64,000 nucleotides of DNA, taken from positions 152,574,645-152,638,644 of the forward strand of contig NC_037671.1 in assembly GCF_003255815.1 (NCBI RefSeq), read 5' to 3'. Position 1 is the stretch's first letter, and each line of letters begins with the position of its first letter. A model generated the notes under the pieces. The model saw only the letters and a list, made by a program, of their open reading frames with translations. It was not told where the DNA came from and did no database searches. This stretch comes from Theropithecus gelada. Its lineage: Eukaryota > Chordata > Mammalia > Primates > Cercopithecidae. Positions 1 to 12,200 of the stretch are shown here, one piece after another. The position numbers and the translations under genes were made by a program.

Positions 1-1464
1 ACAGGGCTGAAAAATATGTAAAAGAGAAACTGTTCTAACTAAAAGGAGAAATAGACAAATCCACAATTACAGTGGGATCCTTCAACACTCCTCTTTCAAT
101 ATCTGATAGAAAAACTAGACAGATTACCTGTAAGGATATAGAAGAACTCCACAACATCATCAAACAAGAGAATCAAATCTTCATTTATAGAACAGTTTAC
201 CTAACAACAGTAAAATACACATTGGTTTCAAATACCCACAATAACATATACTGAGATATCCTGTGCCATAAAACAAATCTCAACAAATTTAAAAAATTTA
301 AAATAATTGAATCATAATATTCTATGACCACAATGAATTAAACTAAAAATCAGTAACAGAAAGATACCAAGAAATTCCCCAAACACTTGAAAACTAAACA
401 CAACACCTTCAAATAATCCATGAGGGAAAAATAAACTTTAAGAAAAAAAAATTTATATATGCATATAATACATATTTATATCTATATGCATATACATACA
501 CATACATATATTTATATACACACACACTGAACTTAATAAAAATGAAAATACAACATATCAAAATTGTGGGAAATAGCTAAGGCAGTACTGAGAGGATAAT
601 TTTTAGCACTGAATAGTTATATTGGAAAAGAACAATAGCCTCAAATGAGCAATCTAAGCTCATAATTCAAGAATATGGAAAAAGAAACAGAAAAAAAATA
701 AAATCAATGAAGCAAAGAGAAGATTCTTTGAAAATATCAATAAAATTGACAAAACACTAGCAATTCTGAAAAAGAAAAAAATGAGAAAAGACACAAGTTA
801 TCAATAAGAGAGTATCACTACAAAACCTTCAGACATCAAAAATGTAATAAGGGAATCAACTTTACCACATCATTTGACAATTTAGTTGAAATAAACCAGT
901 TCCTCAAAAAAAAAAAAAAAAAAAACAACAAAATATACTACCTCTCATCCAGTATGAAATAGATAACTTGTTCAGTCCAATAACTATTAAGGAAATTTAA
1001 TTCATATTATAAAACTCCCAAAAAAGAAATCTCCAGGCCCTGACTGTTTCAGTGGAGACAATTGGCCAAATTTCTAAGGAAATATTTTCAACAATTCTAG
1101 ATGGGAGAATACTCACCAATTTAGCTAATGAAGCCAGTATTGCCATTATACCCAAACCAGACAGACAGCACTCATCAAAAAGAAAAAGAAAAAAAAAATC
1201 CTATAAACCAATTCATTAATATCGACAAAAATTCTTCAGAGAAATTTAGTAAATTCAATCTAGCAATATATAAAAAGAATTATACACCATGACCAAGTAT
1301 GGTTGATGCCAGGAATACAAGGCTTGCTCAATATCAACAAAGCAATCAATGTAATCTACTATATTAACAGGCTAAAAAAAGTGTGGTGGGGGAGCAAAAA
1401 TGATAATTTCAGTTGATGCAGAAAAATCATTAGACAAAATTTTACACCTATTTATTTAAAAAAC
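1..1464 (+). repeat. L1M ORF2 fragment (host of nested insertions), part 1
   Basis: Degenerate ORF2 of an old L1, sense on the plus strand and running off the left edge. Phrases typical of L1 ORF2 appear in consensus order: the endonuclease-to-RT region near 40-400, 'caacatatcaaaattgtggg' near 553, and the 'atgaccaagtatggttgatg' type segment near 1290. Many frameshifts and stops leave no usable reading frame. A short AT/CA-rich expansion sits at about 450-530 and a poly-A slip at 906-924. It continues at 1780 after an Alu. Confidence 0.85.
450..530. repeat. AT/CA-rich low-complexity expansion
   Basis: Alternating tatata/catata/cacaca steps interrupt the L1 alignment. This is probably a microsatellite that grew inside the old L1. 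Confidence 0.7.
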
Positions 1465-1474
1465 AAAACTCTCA

Positions 1475-1747
1475 CGCCAGGAGTGGTGACTCATGCCTGT
1501 AATCCCAGCACTTTGGGAGACTGAAGCGGGTGGATCACTTGAAGCCAGGAGTCTGAGACCAGCCTTGCCAACATGGTGAAACTCCATCTCTACTAAAAAG
1601 ACAAAAATTAGCCGGACACGGTGGCAGACACCTGTAATCCCAGTTACTTGGGAGGCTGAGGCAGGAAAACCCAGGAGACGGAGCTTGCAGTGAGCCGAGT
1701 TTGTGCTACTGCACTCCAGCCTGGATGACAGAGTGAGAATTTGTCTC

Positions 1748-1770
<23 letters not shown>
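1475..1770 (+). mobile_element. Alu element (AluS-like)
   Basis: Two-arm Alu with poly-A tail at about 1748-1770. The flanking duplication aaaactctca occurs at 1465-1474 and again at 1770-1779, so this is a retrotransposed insertion into the L1. The right arm lacks about 10 bases before the 'cccaggaga' segment. Pol III A/B box sequence is decayed. The open frame on the opposite strand is the usual Alu antisense ORF, not a gene. Confidence 0.95.
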
Positions 1771-1778
<8 letters not shown>

Positions 1779-1779
1779 A

Positions 1780-2790
1780 GAAAAACTAGGAGTACAGAGA
1801 AATTGCTCTAATTGGTAACAAGAATCTATAAAACAGACAAATAAAACAAAAACAAAAACCTTACCGATAAAATTATACTTGGTGGTCAAAACCTGAATGT
1901 TTTCTCCCTAAGATCAGAAGCAAATCCAGGCTATCTGCTCTAACCATTCTTACGCAAACAGTCCTAGAAATTTTAGCCAGTGCAATCAAGCAAGAAAATA
2001 AAATAAAAGTCATACACCTTGGAAAGGAAAAAATAAAACAGTCCCTATTTCCAAATGACATAATTATCTACACAGAAAATCCGAAGGAATCTAAAAACAA
2101 CAAACACTATTAGAACAATTAAGTGAGTTCACCAAAGTTGTAGGATACTAGAATAACATTCAAAAATCAGTTTTATTTCTAAAACTAGCTATGAACATGT
2201 GGACAATGAAATTCAAAATAAAATATTTGTGATTGCTCAAAAAATGAAATACTTAGTCGTGGATGTAATAAAACATGTACAGAACTTGTATGCTGAAAAC
2301 TAAAAAAATGTTGATGTGAGAAATTAATGATCTTAACAAATGGAGAGACATACTGTTTTCATTCATCGAAAGTCTCAACAATGTAAAGATGTCAATTTTC
2401 CTCAAATTGATATACAGGTTAATACAATTATTATCAACATTTTTGTAAATTTTTTGTAAATGTAGATGAGATCATTCTGAATTGAATATGGAAAGACAAA
2501 GGAACTAGACAATTAAGACAATTTTGTAAAAGAAAAGTAAAGGAGGTAGGAATTCAACTACCCAAGTCAAGACTTATATTTAACTACAGTAATCAGAACT
2601 GTATAGTTAGTGGCAGAGAATAGATACACGTATTAAGGGAACAAAATGTACTCCCCAAAAACAGCACCACAGAAATAAGCCCATCTGAATTTTGACAAAG
2701 TTACAAAAGCAATTCAAAAGCAAGCTTTTTAAAGAACAACAACAAAGTGGTGGAAAAACTGGATATCCATAAAATTAAAATAACCTAGTA
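1780..2790 (+). repeat. L1M ORF2 fragment, part 2
   Basis: Resumes the same L1 right after the Alu duplication and continues in consensus order through the RT and C-terminal regions up to 'aactggatatccat' near 2758-2770. A Tigger-type transposon interrupts it at 2791. The frame is broken throughout. Confidence 0.8.
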
Positions 2791-3831
2791 CAGGTTACCC
2801 TTAAACAATGTATGGAGTTAAGGGCCCTGGCCTTGTGCAGTCAAAAATCCATGTTACAACGTTTGACTTTCCCAAAACTTAACTACTAATAGGCTACTGG
2901 AAGCATTCCCAGTAACGTAAAGTCAATTAACACATATTTTGTATGTTACATGTATTACATAAGGCATTTTTACAATAAAATAAGCTAGCAAAAAGAAAAT
3001 GTCACTAAGAAAATCATAAGGAATAGAAAATGCATTCATAATATTGCATTTATTGATATCATAAGTTTACATCTTTTGTTTATAACATCTGTCTGAAATG
3101 GTGGGCAGCCACGACTGCAGACCTCAATCTATGGTACATATCAAGGAGATCAACTTTTTCTTGCAATGTTACGACTTTTCTCTACTTTTTGGGAGTACCA
3201 ATAGCATCACTAATAGCACTTTGTAGGTGTCATGCTGTTTTTCAAGGTTTACGGTATAGCACTATGATGGAACGTACACGAGAATGAGCTCACTTTTTAC
3301 TGCAATTCACAATTTGTAAGAGAGAATGAGTACTCAAAAGGAGATGATTAGAGTGGCAGGGTGTTTTAATCGGACACTTCCAACGCTTGAGCTCACCACA
3401 ACAGCAACAGCACAGGGCTACAAAGTTATTATGGTAGAACAATATTACTATAGTTAATTTTATGTAGTTGTGATTTAACACTGCCTCTGTTACATGTGTT
3501 TACCTTTGTCTCAACTGTGACTAGCACCATATACGGTCTGTAAAGGCATGTGCAAGTTGTGAAAAACTGTTATCTTTTTATAATAGATTTGTGTGTATTT
3601 TATGGTAGTATATGATAAAATAAATTAGTAGCTACATATATTGTATGGATTCATGACATACATAATTTTCTTAGTTTTTTATCTTAGGTATTTCTAGGCT
3701 ACGTGGTTTGTGAGTTCTTTTCGAATTGTTTCAAATCTCCAGAAAAATCTCCTATATATATATTTTTTTAAATCTGCATATAAGTGGACCCACGAATTTC
3801 AAACCTCTTTGTTCAAGAGTTAAGTGTACTG
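2791..3831. mobile_element. Tigger-type (Tc1/mariner) DNA transposon, decayed
   Basis: About 1 kb element with matching inverted ends: caggttacccttaaacaa at 2791, and gttcaagagttaagtgtactg ending at 3831 whose complement begins cagtacacttaactc. The inner end pattern (acttaactactaatag... and ...ataagtggacccacgaa) is that of a common primate Tigger-group family with ends like cagttgacccttgaacaac. A TA dinucleotide precedes the left end. The interior is too decayed to read a transposase. Subfamily not assigned. Confidence 0.7.
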
Positions 3832-4066
3832 AACTTCACATTATACACACACAAATATTGACTCAAAATGGATTATGAACTTAAATTTGAAAGGAGTTAA
3901 GAAGAAGGTGGGAAAGTGGGAAAGAAGTAGATATGGCTATAAAAAAGCAACGAGTGATGCGATGATATAAATATTGTGTCTCTTGACTGTAACAATGTCA
4001 ATATCCTAGTCATAATATTGTATTATAGTTTTGTAGGACCTTACCATTGAGGGAAGTTGAGTAAAG
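3832..4066 (+). repeat. L1M late ORF2/3' UTR, part 3
   Basis: Picks up where 2790 stopped ('actcaaaatggatta' at about 3862), then jumps by internal deletion to the 3' UTR ('agatatggctataaaaaagc', 'gtcaatatcctagtcataat'). MER1 breaks it at 4067. Confidence 0.8.
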
Positions 4067-4378
4067 CAGGGGTCCGCAACCCCTGGGCCACAGACTGGTG
4101 CTGGCCGCGCAGCAGGAGGTGAGCAGCTAAAGAGCCAGCAAAGATGAGCTTCACCTTTTGTCGAATCAGTAGGCATTAGATTCTCTTAGGAGCAGAAACC
4201 CTGTTGTGAACTGTGCATGCAAGGGATCTAGGTTGTGTACTCCTTATGAGAATCTAATCATCTGATGATAAACATAGTGTGTACTTGAAACATCCCAAAA
4301 ACCTCTGCCCCTGCAATCCACGGAAAAATTGTCTTCCATGAAACCAGTCCCGGGTGCCAAAAAATTTGGGAACCACTG
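4067..4378. mobile_element. MER1-type hAT MITE (MER1B-like)
   Basis: Starts caggggtccgcaacccctgg and ends aaatttgggaaccactg, the imperfect inverted ends of MER1 (a non-autonomous hAT-Charlie element). The interior 'ggcattagattctc' and 'gaactgtgcatgcaagggat' is also MER1. Flanks gagtaaag and gagtcatg are an eroded 8-bp target duplication (6/8). It sits inside the L1 3' UTR. Confidence 0.9.
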
Positions 4379-4465
4379 GAGTCATGGATACATGGGATCT
4401 CTTTGTATTATTTCTTACAGCTGCATATGAATCTGCATTCATCTCAAAATAAAGAACTTATTTTA
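4379..4465 (+). repeat. L1M 3' end, part 4
   Basis: Tail of the interrupted L1: 'gggatctctttgtattattt' and 'atctcaaaataaag', the usual end of middle-aged L1 3' UTRs. The poly-A tail is nearly gone. Confidence 0.8.
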
Positions 4466-4714
4466 TTTGTTTAAATTAAATAGATGTGTGTATGTGTGCA
4501 ACTTTTGACACTAGTGATAGAGAAAGTCTTTGTCAAACACAGAAGCCTGTGCATATAAGGTGAAGTAGTAGAAGAAGCCTCAGCACAATGTAGAAACCCC
4601 AAAACTGCAGAAAGCCATTAGGGAAGTCAACACAGCAGCAAGAGAGGCAAATAGGTTTTATTGATATTGGAAATGTGAGCCTCTTCCCACCTTTAGACTT
4701 CTAGAGGGACTCCA

Positions 4715-4923
4715 CAATGGAACTGTCCAGTAAAACTTTCTGCAATGTTGGAAATATAATCTGAGCTGCCCAATACTGCAGCTAATAGCCACATGAGGCT
4801 CTTGAGCACTTAAATGTAACTAATGTAATGGAGGAACTCAAGTTTTAAATGCATTTACTTTCACTTAATTTAAACTTAAACAGCCACATATGACTAGCGA
4901 CTACTGTAGTGAACAGCACAGTG
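4715..4923. mobile_element. MER3-like hAT MITE
   Basis: About 209 bp. It holds 'aaactttctgcaatgttgga', 'agctaatagccacatgaggc' and 'cagccacatatgactagcga', matching the palindromic MER3-type consensus, and ends in gaacagcacag. Divergence is moderate. Confidence 0.75.
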
Positions 4924-5684
4924 CTATGAAAAGATTAAAAACAAAAATGAGAGCTGCAGTTTTGCAATTGGTAGACTGTTTCAGAGCTTTGGTAATTTGG
5001 TCATCTATGTGTCATGTGTCACCTTGATTGTCCTCTCATGCCAATGAAGTTAGCAACAAACAAATCGAAGTATAATCCTCTACATAGTTGACATGTGATT
5101 ATAGCTAAATGAGGTCAGTCTGGATGTTTGCCTATTAATATTGATAGAAAGGGCATTCCAGAAGGTAAAAATACCACTTTTAAGATTTGAACAAATTAAT
5201 GTGCTAAAATATTATCTGACATCCAATGTTTTCCTACATGATCTGATTACAAAATAAAAATTCAGTGGTTGGAGAAAACCCAAGAAGAATATATTGGAAA
5301 TGCAGGCAACACAGCATTATTGTTGTAAGAAATTTTTCCTGAGTTGTCACAGAGTACAAGAGACACTAGAGGCAATGAGATGTATTACAGAGTGAACCAG
5401 GCACGCACAGTGTCTAAATAAGATGACAGCTGCAAATATCAAAATGATCCACCACCAGGCACTGGTGAATTTCAAGTGAAAAAAATTAGATCAAACTGAC
5501 TTCCAGATCGAGGTGCTGGGGTATTAGGAGAATGATAGGGCACTAAGAATCATTGATGCAGAAAAATAGGGAAGGAAGCAAAGAGTTCAGTTCTTGATAT
5601 ATTGTTTCTTATATCAAATGGTCATCCTTAAGCAGAGATGGTCCTGTCTAGTTCCTTTTCAACAATTGTTTGCATACAGACTGC
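4924..5684. other. No assigned feature
   Basis: Ordinary AT-rich sequence. I see no recognisable repeat, coding frame or RNA gene. It may hold repeats too old to recognise by eye. Confidence 0.5.
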
Positions 5685-5850
5685 CTTGGAATCAATTGGA
5701 GAAAGTTTTAAAATACAGATTCTTGGGTTATCTTCCAAAATTCTCAACCAGATTCTCCATGGTGAAACCCACGAATATGTAATATTGTAAAGTTCCTTTG
5801 TGAATTGCGAAGTTTGGTTAGGTTTGCAAATATTGTAGCACATTAAGCAG
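5685..5850. mobile_element. MER5A-like hAT MITE, weak
   Basis: Segments 'ggaatcaattggagaaagtt', 'ttaaaatacagattcttggg' and the following pyrimidine-poor stretch parallel the left half of MER5A. The right half is not clear. Confidence 0.45.
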
Positions 5851-6084
5851 GTAAAGGAGTCAGGAGACAACATAAATCAACTTGGAATAGCATATGGATT
5901 TAGGACTTAGTTAAAGCTATAGTGTGAAAACAAAACTAAATGAAAGCAATTAACTATGGCTAGATCTGCCTCCACTCAGGGCGACAATAGAGCATCTTGG
6001 ACATATGTGGAAATAAATGTTTAAGATTATTATAATATCCTTATAATTTACTTAAAACACTTCAGCTAGATAATGAGATACATT

Positions 6085-7098
6085 CAAGCATATCTCAGAG
6101 ATATTGCAGATTTGGTTCTAGACCACTGCAATAAATGAGTATTACAATAAGGCAAGTCACACAGATTTTTTTGGTTTCTCAGTGCATATAAAAGTTATAT
6201 TTACAGTATACTGTAGTCTATTAAGTATCCAGTAGAATTGTGTCTAAAAAATAATGTATATACCTTAATTTGAAAACAATGTATTGCTAAAAACTGCTAA
6301 CAATTTCTAACAATCCTCTGAGTCTTCAGAGAGTAATAATCTTTTTGCTGGTAGAGGGTCTTGCCTTAATGTTGAGGGCCTTGATCTGAATTAGGATTTG
6401 GCTAAGAGAATGCTGTGACTGATGTGATCTTCTATTCATACCACTAAAACTTTCTTCATATCAGCAATAAGGCTGTTTTTCTTTCTTATCATTCATGTAT
6501 TCACTGGAGTAGTACCTTTAATTTCCTTCAAGAACTTTTCCTCTACAATAACAGCATGGCTAACTGCTTAGCACAAAAAGCCCTGCCTTCAGCCTAGATT
6601 GGCTTTTGATGTTCCTTCCACACTAAGCTTAATCATTTCTAGCTTTTGATTGAAAGTGAGAGAGTATGACTCTTCCTTTCACTTGAACATTTAAGAGGCC
6701 AGCTTAGGGTTATTAATTTGCCTAATTTTTATATTGTTGTGTCTCAGGAAATAGGCAGACACAAGGAGAGCAAGAGATGGGGAACAAATGGCTGGTCGAG
6801 GGAGCAGTCTGACACACAACATTTATTAAGTTTGCCATCTTATATGCTCATGGTTTGTGGTGCCCCAAAACAATAACAATAGGAATATCAAAGATCATTG
6901 ATTACAGATCATTACAACAAATATAATAATGATAAAGTTTGAAATATTGCAAGAATTACCAAAATGTGACACAGAGACACAAAAGGAGAACACATTGTTG
7001 GAAAAATGGTGCCAGTAGAATTGCTTAATACAGGTTTGCCACAATCCTTCAACTTGTTTATATATATTTGTGAAGCACAAAAAAGTGAAGTATGCCTG
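6085..7098 (-). mobile_element. Tigger1 DNA transposon, internally deleted
   Basis: Left end caagcatatctcagagatat and right end agtgaagtatgcctg followed by TA match the Tigger1 inverted repeats. The left 290 bases follow the consensus to 'gtagagggtcttgcctt' near 6360. Sequence then jumps to the transposase N-terminal coding part, read on the minus strand, about 6380-6715. This is followed by the 'caaggagagcaagagatggg' and 'tgacacagagacacaaaag' flank. Roughly 1.4 kb of the autonomous element is missing and the remaining transposase frame is broken. Confidence 0.9.
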
Positions 7099-8499
7099 TA
7101 TGTATCTGTTCAGGAGTTTTAACCACAGGGAAAGGATCAGGAAAATGCTAGTTCACATCTGAGATACACCAATCAGAAATAAAATCCAGGGTGGCTAGAC
7201 AACATGCAAAGACTAATCAGAGGTCCATGCTCTTAAAACAACTAGTGCAGATATCACATGCTTTTGTTTCCTATTAATACAGACTTTGTTAATTAGAATA
7301 ATGGTTTTTAGTAAGGCTGCTTCATAGGTGAAATCAATGGTGTTCAAAATGTGTTCATTAGTTGCAAATATAACACAGGCATTCCTGTTCTTGCAAACAG
7401 GTATAAGAATCTTGTGAATCCAACATGGGCCCTATGTGCTACAGTTTCAGCTCAGCAGCTGATTCAAAACAGTTTTGTTACCTGATTCTAACTAGAAGGG
7501 TAGCTGAATCCTGCTGCTGAAACACAGTCGCAGAAGTCTCTTATGAACTTTTTAGGCAAGGTACTGTCAGAGAGCTTCAAAAGACAGCTGGGACTATATC
7601 AAGCTGACACATGGCCATATAGCTGTTATTAAGTCTATTTGCAAAAAAGAAAAAAATGCTTTTTACATTTGGCAAAATTTGATGTTAGGCATTTTTTTTT
7701 TTTTTTTTTTTTTGGTTTCAAAAAAACCAAAGCCTTCAAGTTTATGGGATAAGAGACTGATAGCTATCATCTACTTTCAAGAACTGAAGGCTATCGGTAT
7801 CGACCAAAAATAACCAAATTACGGTGAATGACAAAATGGATTCTGGTCAGTTTGCACCAAAAGTCATTTTCTCCAGAAAGTCTGGCATGAATTTTTTTCT
7901 AGTGACTCTTAATAAATAAGATGAGATTAATACTTCTCAATAAATTACTTTAATAAATGGAAATTTCTGAATACTACTGAGCAGCAAGCCTGTGGTTTTA
8001 TAAAAACATGATGATTTTGGAACAATTCTGCTTTGTCTTTCAAAGGGATCTGAATTAGAAAAGCAACTAGCATGAAGCCCAGCAGTAAAAATACAATGCT
8101 GTAGGTCACTTGTCAGATGAATGGCATCTATCAGTAGTTAATCTGCACTGTCAGGTTTTTAATGAATTCCTTCTTTTTCCCAGTCAGAAGAAGAGAACAT
8201 TCTGAACAGCAGAAATTAAAAATTGTATTCTTGTTTATATCTTTGTGAATTAAAATACTCATTTAAACGTAAAGCCTCTGTTACAATAAGAAGTAATTTG
8301 CTACATGTCAACTTAGGAAAAAAAATCTTTTTCAAAAGAATACTATTTCTAATGCACAGAGGAAAATGTTCTCTGAGGTATATTACATAAAAATTTAGGT
8401 GACCTAATTATTGTTGACAGAAACAATATCAATTCAGGAACGACTCTCTAACCTGTTGAGCATAGGTTAACAAATAGCATATCTTAAAATGCCTTTATA
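7099..8499. other. Repeat-poor unique sequence
   Basis: No recognisable interspersed repeat. A T-run at about 7689-7713 is followed by ggtttcaaaaaaacc, a small inverted repeat. No coding frame is supported. Confidence 0.5.
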
Positions 8500-8645
8500 T
8501 CTCTTATGTCTAACTCTACAATGGAGGCTTGGACTTTTTGAGAGTTAGGGCCATGATGATTGTGTGGTCTTTATTGCTCCAAATTCAGCATCCTGACAGG
8601 TATTAGGTAGCCAGTCAAAGAGTGTCAGCTGGATAAATGAATATT
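8500..8645 (+). repeat. Possible L2 3' end
   Basis: 'gtctttattgctccaaattc', 'cctgacaggtattaggtag' and a terminal 'ggataaatgaat' follow the order of the L2 3' terminus (accession-of-use box, then gaatgaat). Divergent. Confidence 0.4.
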
Positions 8646-8934
8646 CTTGGACACTCATTTACTCAGTGATTATCTGTTTCCTCAGATTGAAGTATCATGA
8701 AGAAAGATAATTGTTGATCCTGTTAATATGAAAAGAAAGTTTTAATCTTCTCTTTATTGATAATGGCTGAATGGAATAATTTTCTAAAAATGTGTGTAAA
8801 TGCCTTTGTAAAATGAGATTAGTTTCAGTGATCTAGAATGCTGTGTCGCTCTGGAAAAAAAAAAAACAGATTTACTAGAAATGTAGAACATTACTTTTTT
8901 AAAAAATGAGCAAATTATTCACGGGCAGGGTGTA

Positions 8935-9290
8935 GAGAAAGAAAGAAAAAGAAAACGAAGACAGTGCAGTTGGGGAAGAAGGGTGGAGAAGTTGCTTCTG
9001 GTCTTCCGCCAGCTGGAGCTGCTGGACTGGATCCTAACCCGAGGTCTCACTGAGCTGGTCTTCAACTATTTACAACCCGGCCTTGCCTAGGCCACTTCTA
9101 CAGTTGGGTATTTTCCCGTTAACCCTCCTCGGGCACCTGACTTCCTCCCAGCTGCGGAGCCCACCATTAACCCCCATTAACCCTCTTCCTGCACCTGACT
9201 TCCTCCCACCTGCAAAGCCCACCCTGCCCAGACTCCTCCACCCGGTGTAGCCCAGTCACGCAGGTCACAGCCACCTAGTTTTCCTCAATT
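8935..9290. other. GC-rich patch with purine-rich lead-in
   Basis: A GAAA-rich stretch at 8935-8965 leads into 8990-9280, clearly more GC-rich than its surroundings, with a few CpGs. It contains a tandem duplication (see separate entry). No frame, splice signal or known repeat is evident. It could be a decayed regulatory region or an unrecognised repeat. Confidence 0.5.
9119..9223. repeat. Two-copy duplication, 58-bp period
   Basis: 47-base copies at 9119-9165 and 9177-9223 match at 41 of 47 positions. The core gcacctgacttcctccca is identical in both. The spacer is attaaccccca-like. Confidence 0.85.
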
Positions 9291-12200
9291 TTTAAGGCAT
9301 GCAATGCAGGTACAGTTGATCTGCCATTTTTAGGTACCATCTCTATTATCCTCTTAATTTTATTATGTGTCTTTTCTCTGAATGAAAAATTTGATGGCTG
9401 GGAGTTTTATTTTATATGTTCCCCTTTTCCATGTATCATGTTTCACCACAGCACACAGCAGGTACTCAAAGTAAATCTGCGTCAGAATACGTTAAAATTA
9501 TCCATTCTCATTTGTCTAAAGTAAAAAGGAGGACGGAAGGGAGGGAGAAAAGGAGGGCAAGACTGTATCTGATCTAAGATTAGTTCAGATTACCATTATT
9601 TAAAAATTCCATAAACTCTTTGAGGAAGCCAAATAGATGCTCATTTTTATGTAAAATACTGAAACAAATACATACGCTGTGTTTAGGTAGAAGGGTTAGG
9701 ACAACTGTCAGTAATTTTAAAAATCAAGGTGGTTTCTGCTCATGAACGGTTATTTCTGAACTCACATGATTTGATTTCAGGAGTCCCGAGGGAAAAAAAA
9801 AATACTTTTCTGAATATGTTTTAAGCTTTTCCTGATGCCAAAAGACAAGTTTCTTTTTAAAAAAAAAAAAAAAAAAGCACTTGGTCTGTGGTTAGAAGAT
9901 TAGAATTCACACATAGCTGATGGGGCAGGTGTTCTTTCCTTAACTGACATAAATGCTGAATCACTAAAACCAACCCTTCTAATGTAGGCAAAAACCCTCT
10001 GGAGTCCTATTTATTTTTTGTAAGAACTAGGAAATCAGAGAGCTAATCTGTTTATATAGAGTAGTTGAAAATTGCCTCCCATAAAAACTTGTTCTAGTAA
10101 GTTATTTTTAAAAATAATAACAAAATGTATTTTTAAATAATTACTGACCATTTCCATGTAAAAAGTTTTATTTCCTGTGAAAAAGTATTTCATCTAAAGA
10201 CATTTCATTTCACAACTTTTGTTAAAATTTTGGTTTTAAAAGATGCAATGGTTCCAAGTACTTATTGAGTGTGAAACAAATTAGATGTTCCAACTAAAAT
10301 GTAAAGTTTTTAAATTCAAGAGCTTAAATATTGCATCAAAGCAGACATTTCTAAACCCCAGATTTTATCATCTTTTTTTTGCATGCTAACTTGAAGTCAT
10401 TTTCTTTCCCATCTCCACACTTATTCACTAGTCATTTAGCAATGCCTAACAAAATCTACCAGTATCATAATATAGAAAATCATAAAACTACGAATCTTAA
10501 AGCAAGTCTTGCTTTTGATTTCTCTTTAGTAAATGTTTTAATGTTAAATAATTGACCAATAATTTGTACTTGTTAAAAATGAACCAAAATTTTCATTTCA
10601 CAGCATTTGAAAGTCTAGCAGAAAATAAAAAATAAAATTTTACTTAATCTTTTCCTCATTATTTGTTTATACTTACAAAATGAAGGATGCACATATATAA
10701 TCTATATTTATAGGATTACAGGAGAAAACATTTTCCAGTACTCCAATTTGTAGCTTTGTATTGCATGGTCAAAGTTGGTGCTTAACAACAAAGAACTTAG
10801 GTATCTTTAAGTATGAACACTCTATTATAAATGTACGTCATATACTCCATTGTACAAAAATGTCCATATTTTGGCACATCTTCACTTAAGTAAATAACAC
10901 AAAAAGTATTTTCCTCTACAGCTTTTGAAAATAATACAACTGGAATTGCTTTTATCTAAGCTTATTTGCTTGTTTGCTTGTTTTTAAAGCACCTGTTTTA
11001 GGGCTTTTCTCTACAATAAGGCCTGCTTAAGCTTAAGCTAAATTTTAGGGAGAAATGTGTTCCATTCAAGCACATACACAAAAATGCACTAAACTTTTAA
11101 ACTTCAAATTTACATTCTTAAACTTCACATTTTTATTTTTATTTTTAAAAATACAATGTCCACACTAAAAGGTTAACTTTTTATTGACTTCTAGTATATA
11201 TTGCTTGAAGGGATTCCAGTACACAAGTTATACAGTAGCTGAAGTGTCCTCTTATACAGCAAAAAAAGTGGTCTCAAAGTTTTTAAAGGAAAAAAGTCCC
11301 TTGAAACAAGATTATCTTTTTAAGTATGTAGCTAAAATTACTATTTTTGCATGTAACTGAAATTGAACATTTAAGGTTTCCAAATTCTATTCTGACAGTC
11401 ATTTTAGTGTCCAACCATACGAAATTGACACAAATAGAGCAAATTTAAAATTATTTAATAAAGTGTTGTAAGTTTCAGGATATAATAAATTTTATGTACT
11501 TTACAAGCTTAGATATAAAAAGTTTACAGTTTCCAACATGTGTGAGTTTAGGTCGTCCTGCCTATCTTAAACATGTAAAAAAAAAATTCTACTTTAGAAA
11601 TGTAATGTTTGTCTTCAATGAATCTTTACAAATACAAGCTCATGTAGAAAAATACTGGTGCTCTCTTTTCATTTAGTTGAAATTACTTTTTTAAATATGA
11701 TAGACCAGATTTTATTAGACTCTATATAATTTCATTCCACTTGAATCTATATGAAACAATATCAATGTTGTAAATTTTAAGAAGTTTTTAAAAAAGCTTT
11801 TGTTTTGTCTAAGTATTTAAAACCTGTGAAATATGAATACATGCGAGTAGAATATAATACTGTGATTTTCAAGTTTGCCGTGATTTTGCTACAGCATCAC
11901 TGCTTGGTTTAATTGAGCCCGAAAACATTAAATTCATTTAGCCATAAAATAAGTATATGAGCATTAAAGTAAGCATGATTTTTGCTGCATAAACTCTCAG
12001 ATGCATCAGATCCATAAAAGTCATGTTCATATAATTCATAATTCACTAAGTATCATTATTCAATATACTTATTCAATCAGTTGTAGAGTTAATTCCTCAA
12101 TGTCATATTTATCAAATTGCAATTAGTAATGTTATTAAAAGACAAGACAAATGTAGTTACTACTAGTTATTTCTTATGCGTGTTTACTTCAGCAACTAAA

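Noticed and set aside
1456..1749. 97-codon minus-strand ORF
   Set aside because: Also the Alu antisense frame.
7689..7730. T-run followed by a small inverted repeat, possible Pol III terminator or retropseudogene tail
   Set aside because: No Pol III gene body upstream, and no recognisable retropseudogene on either side.
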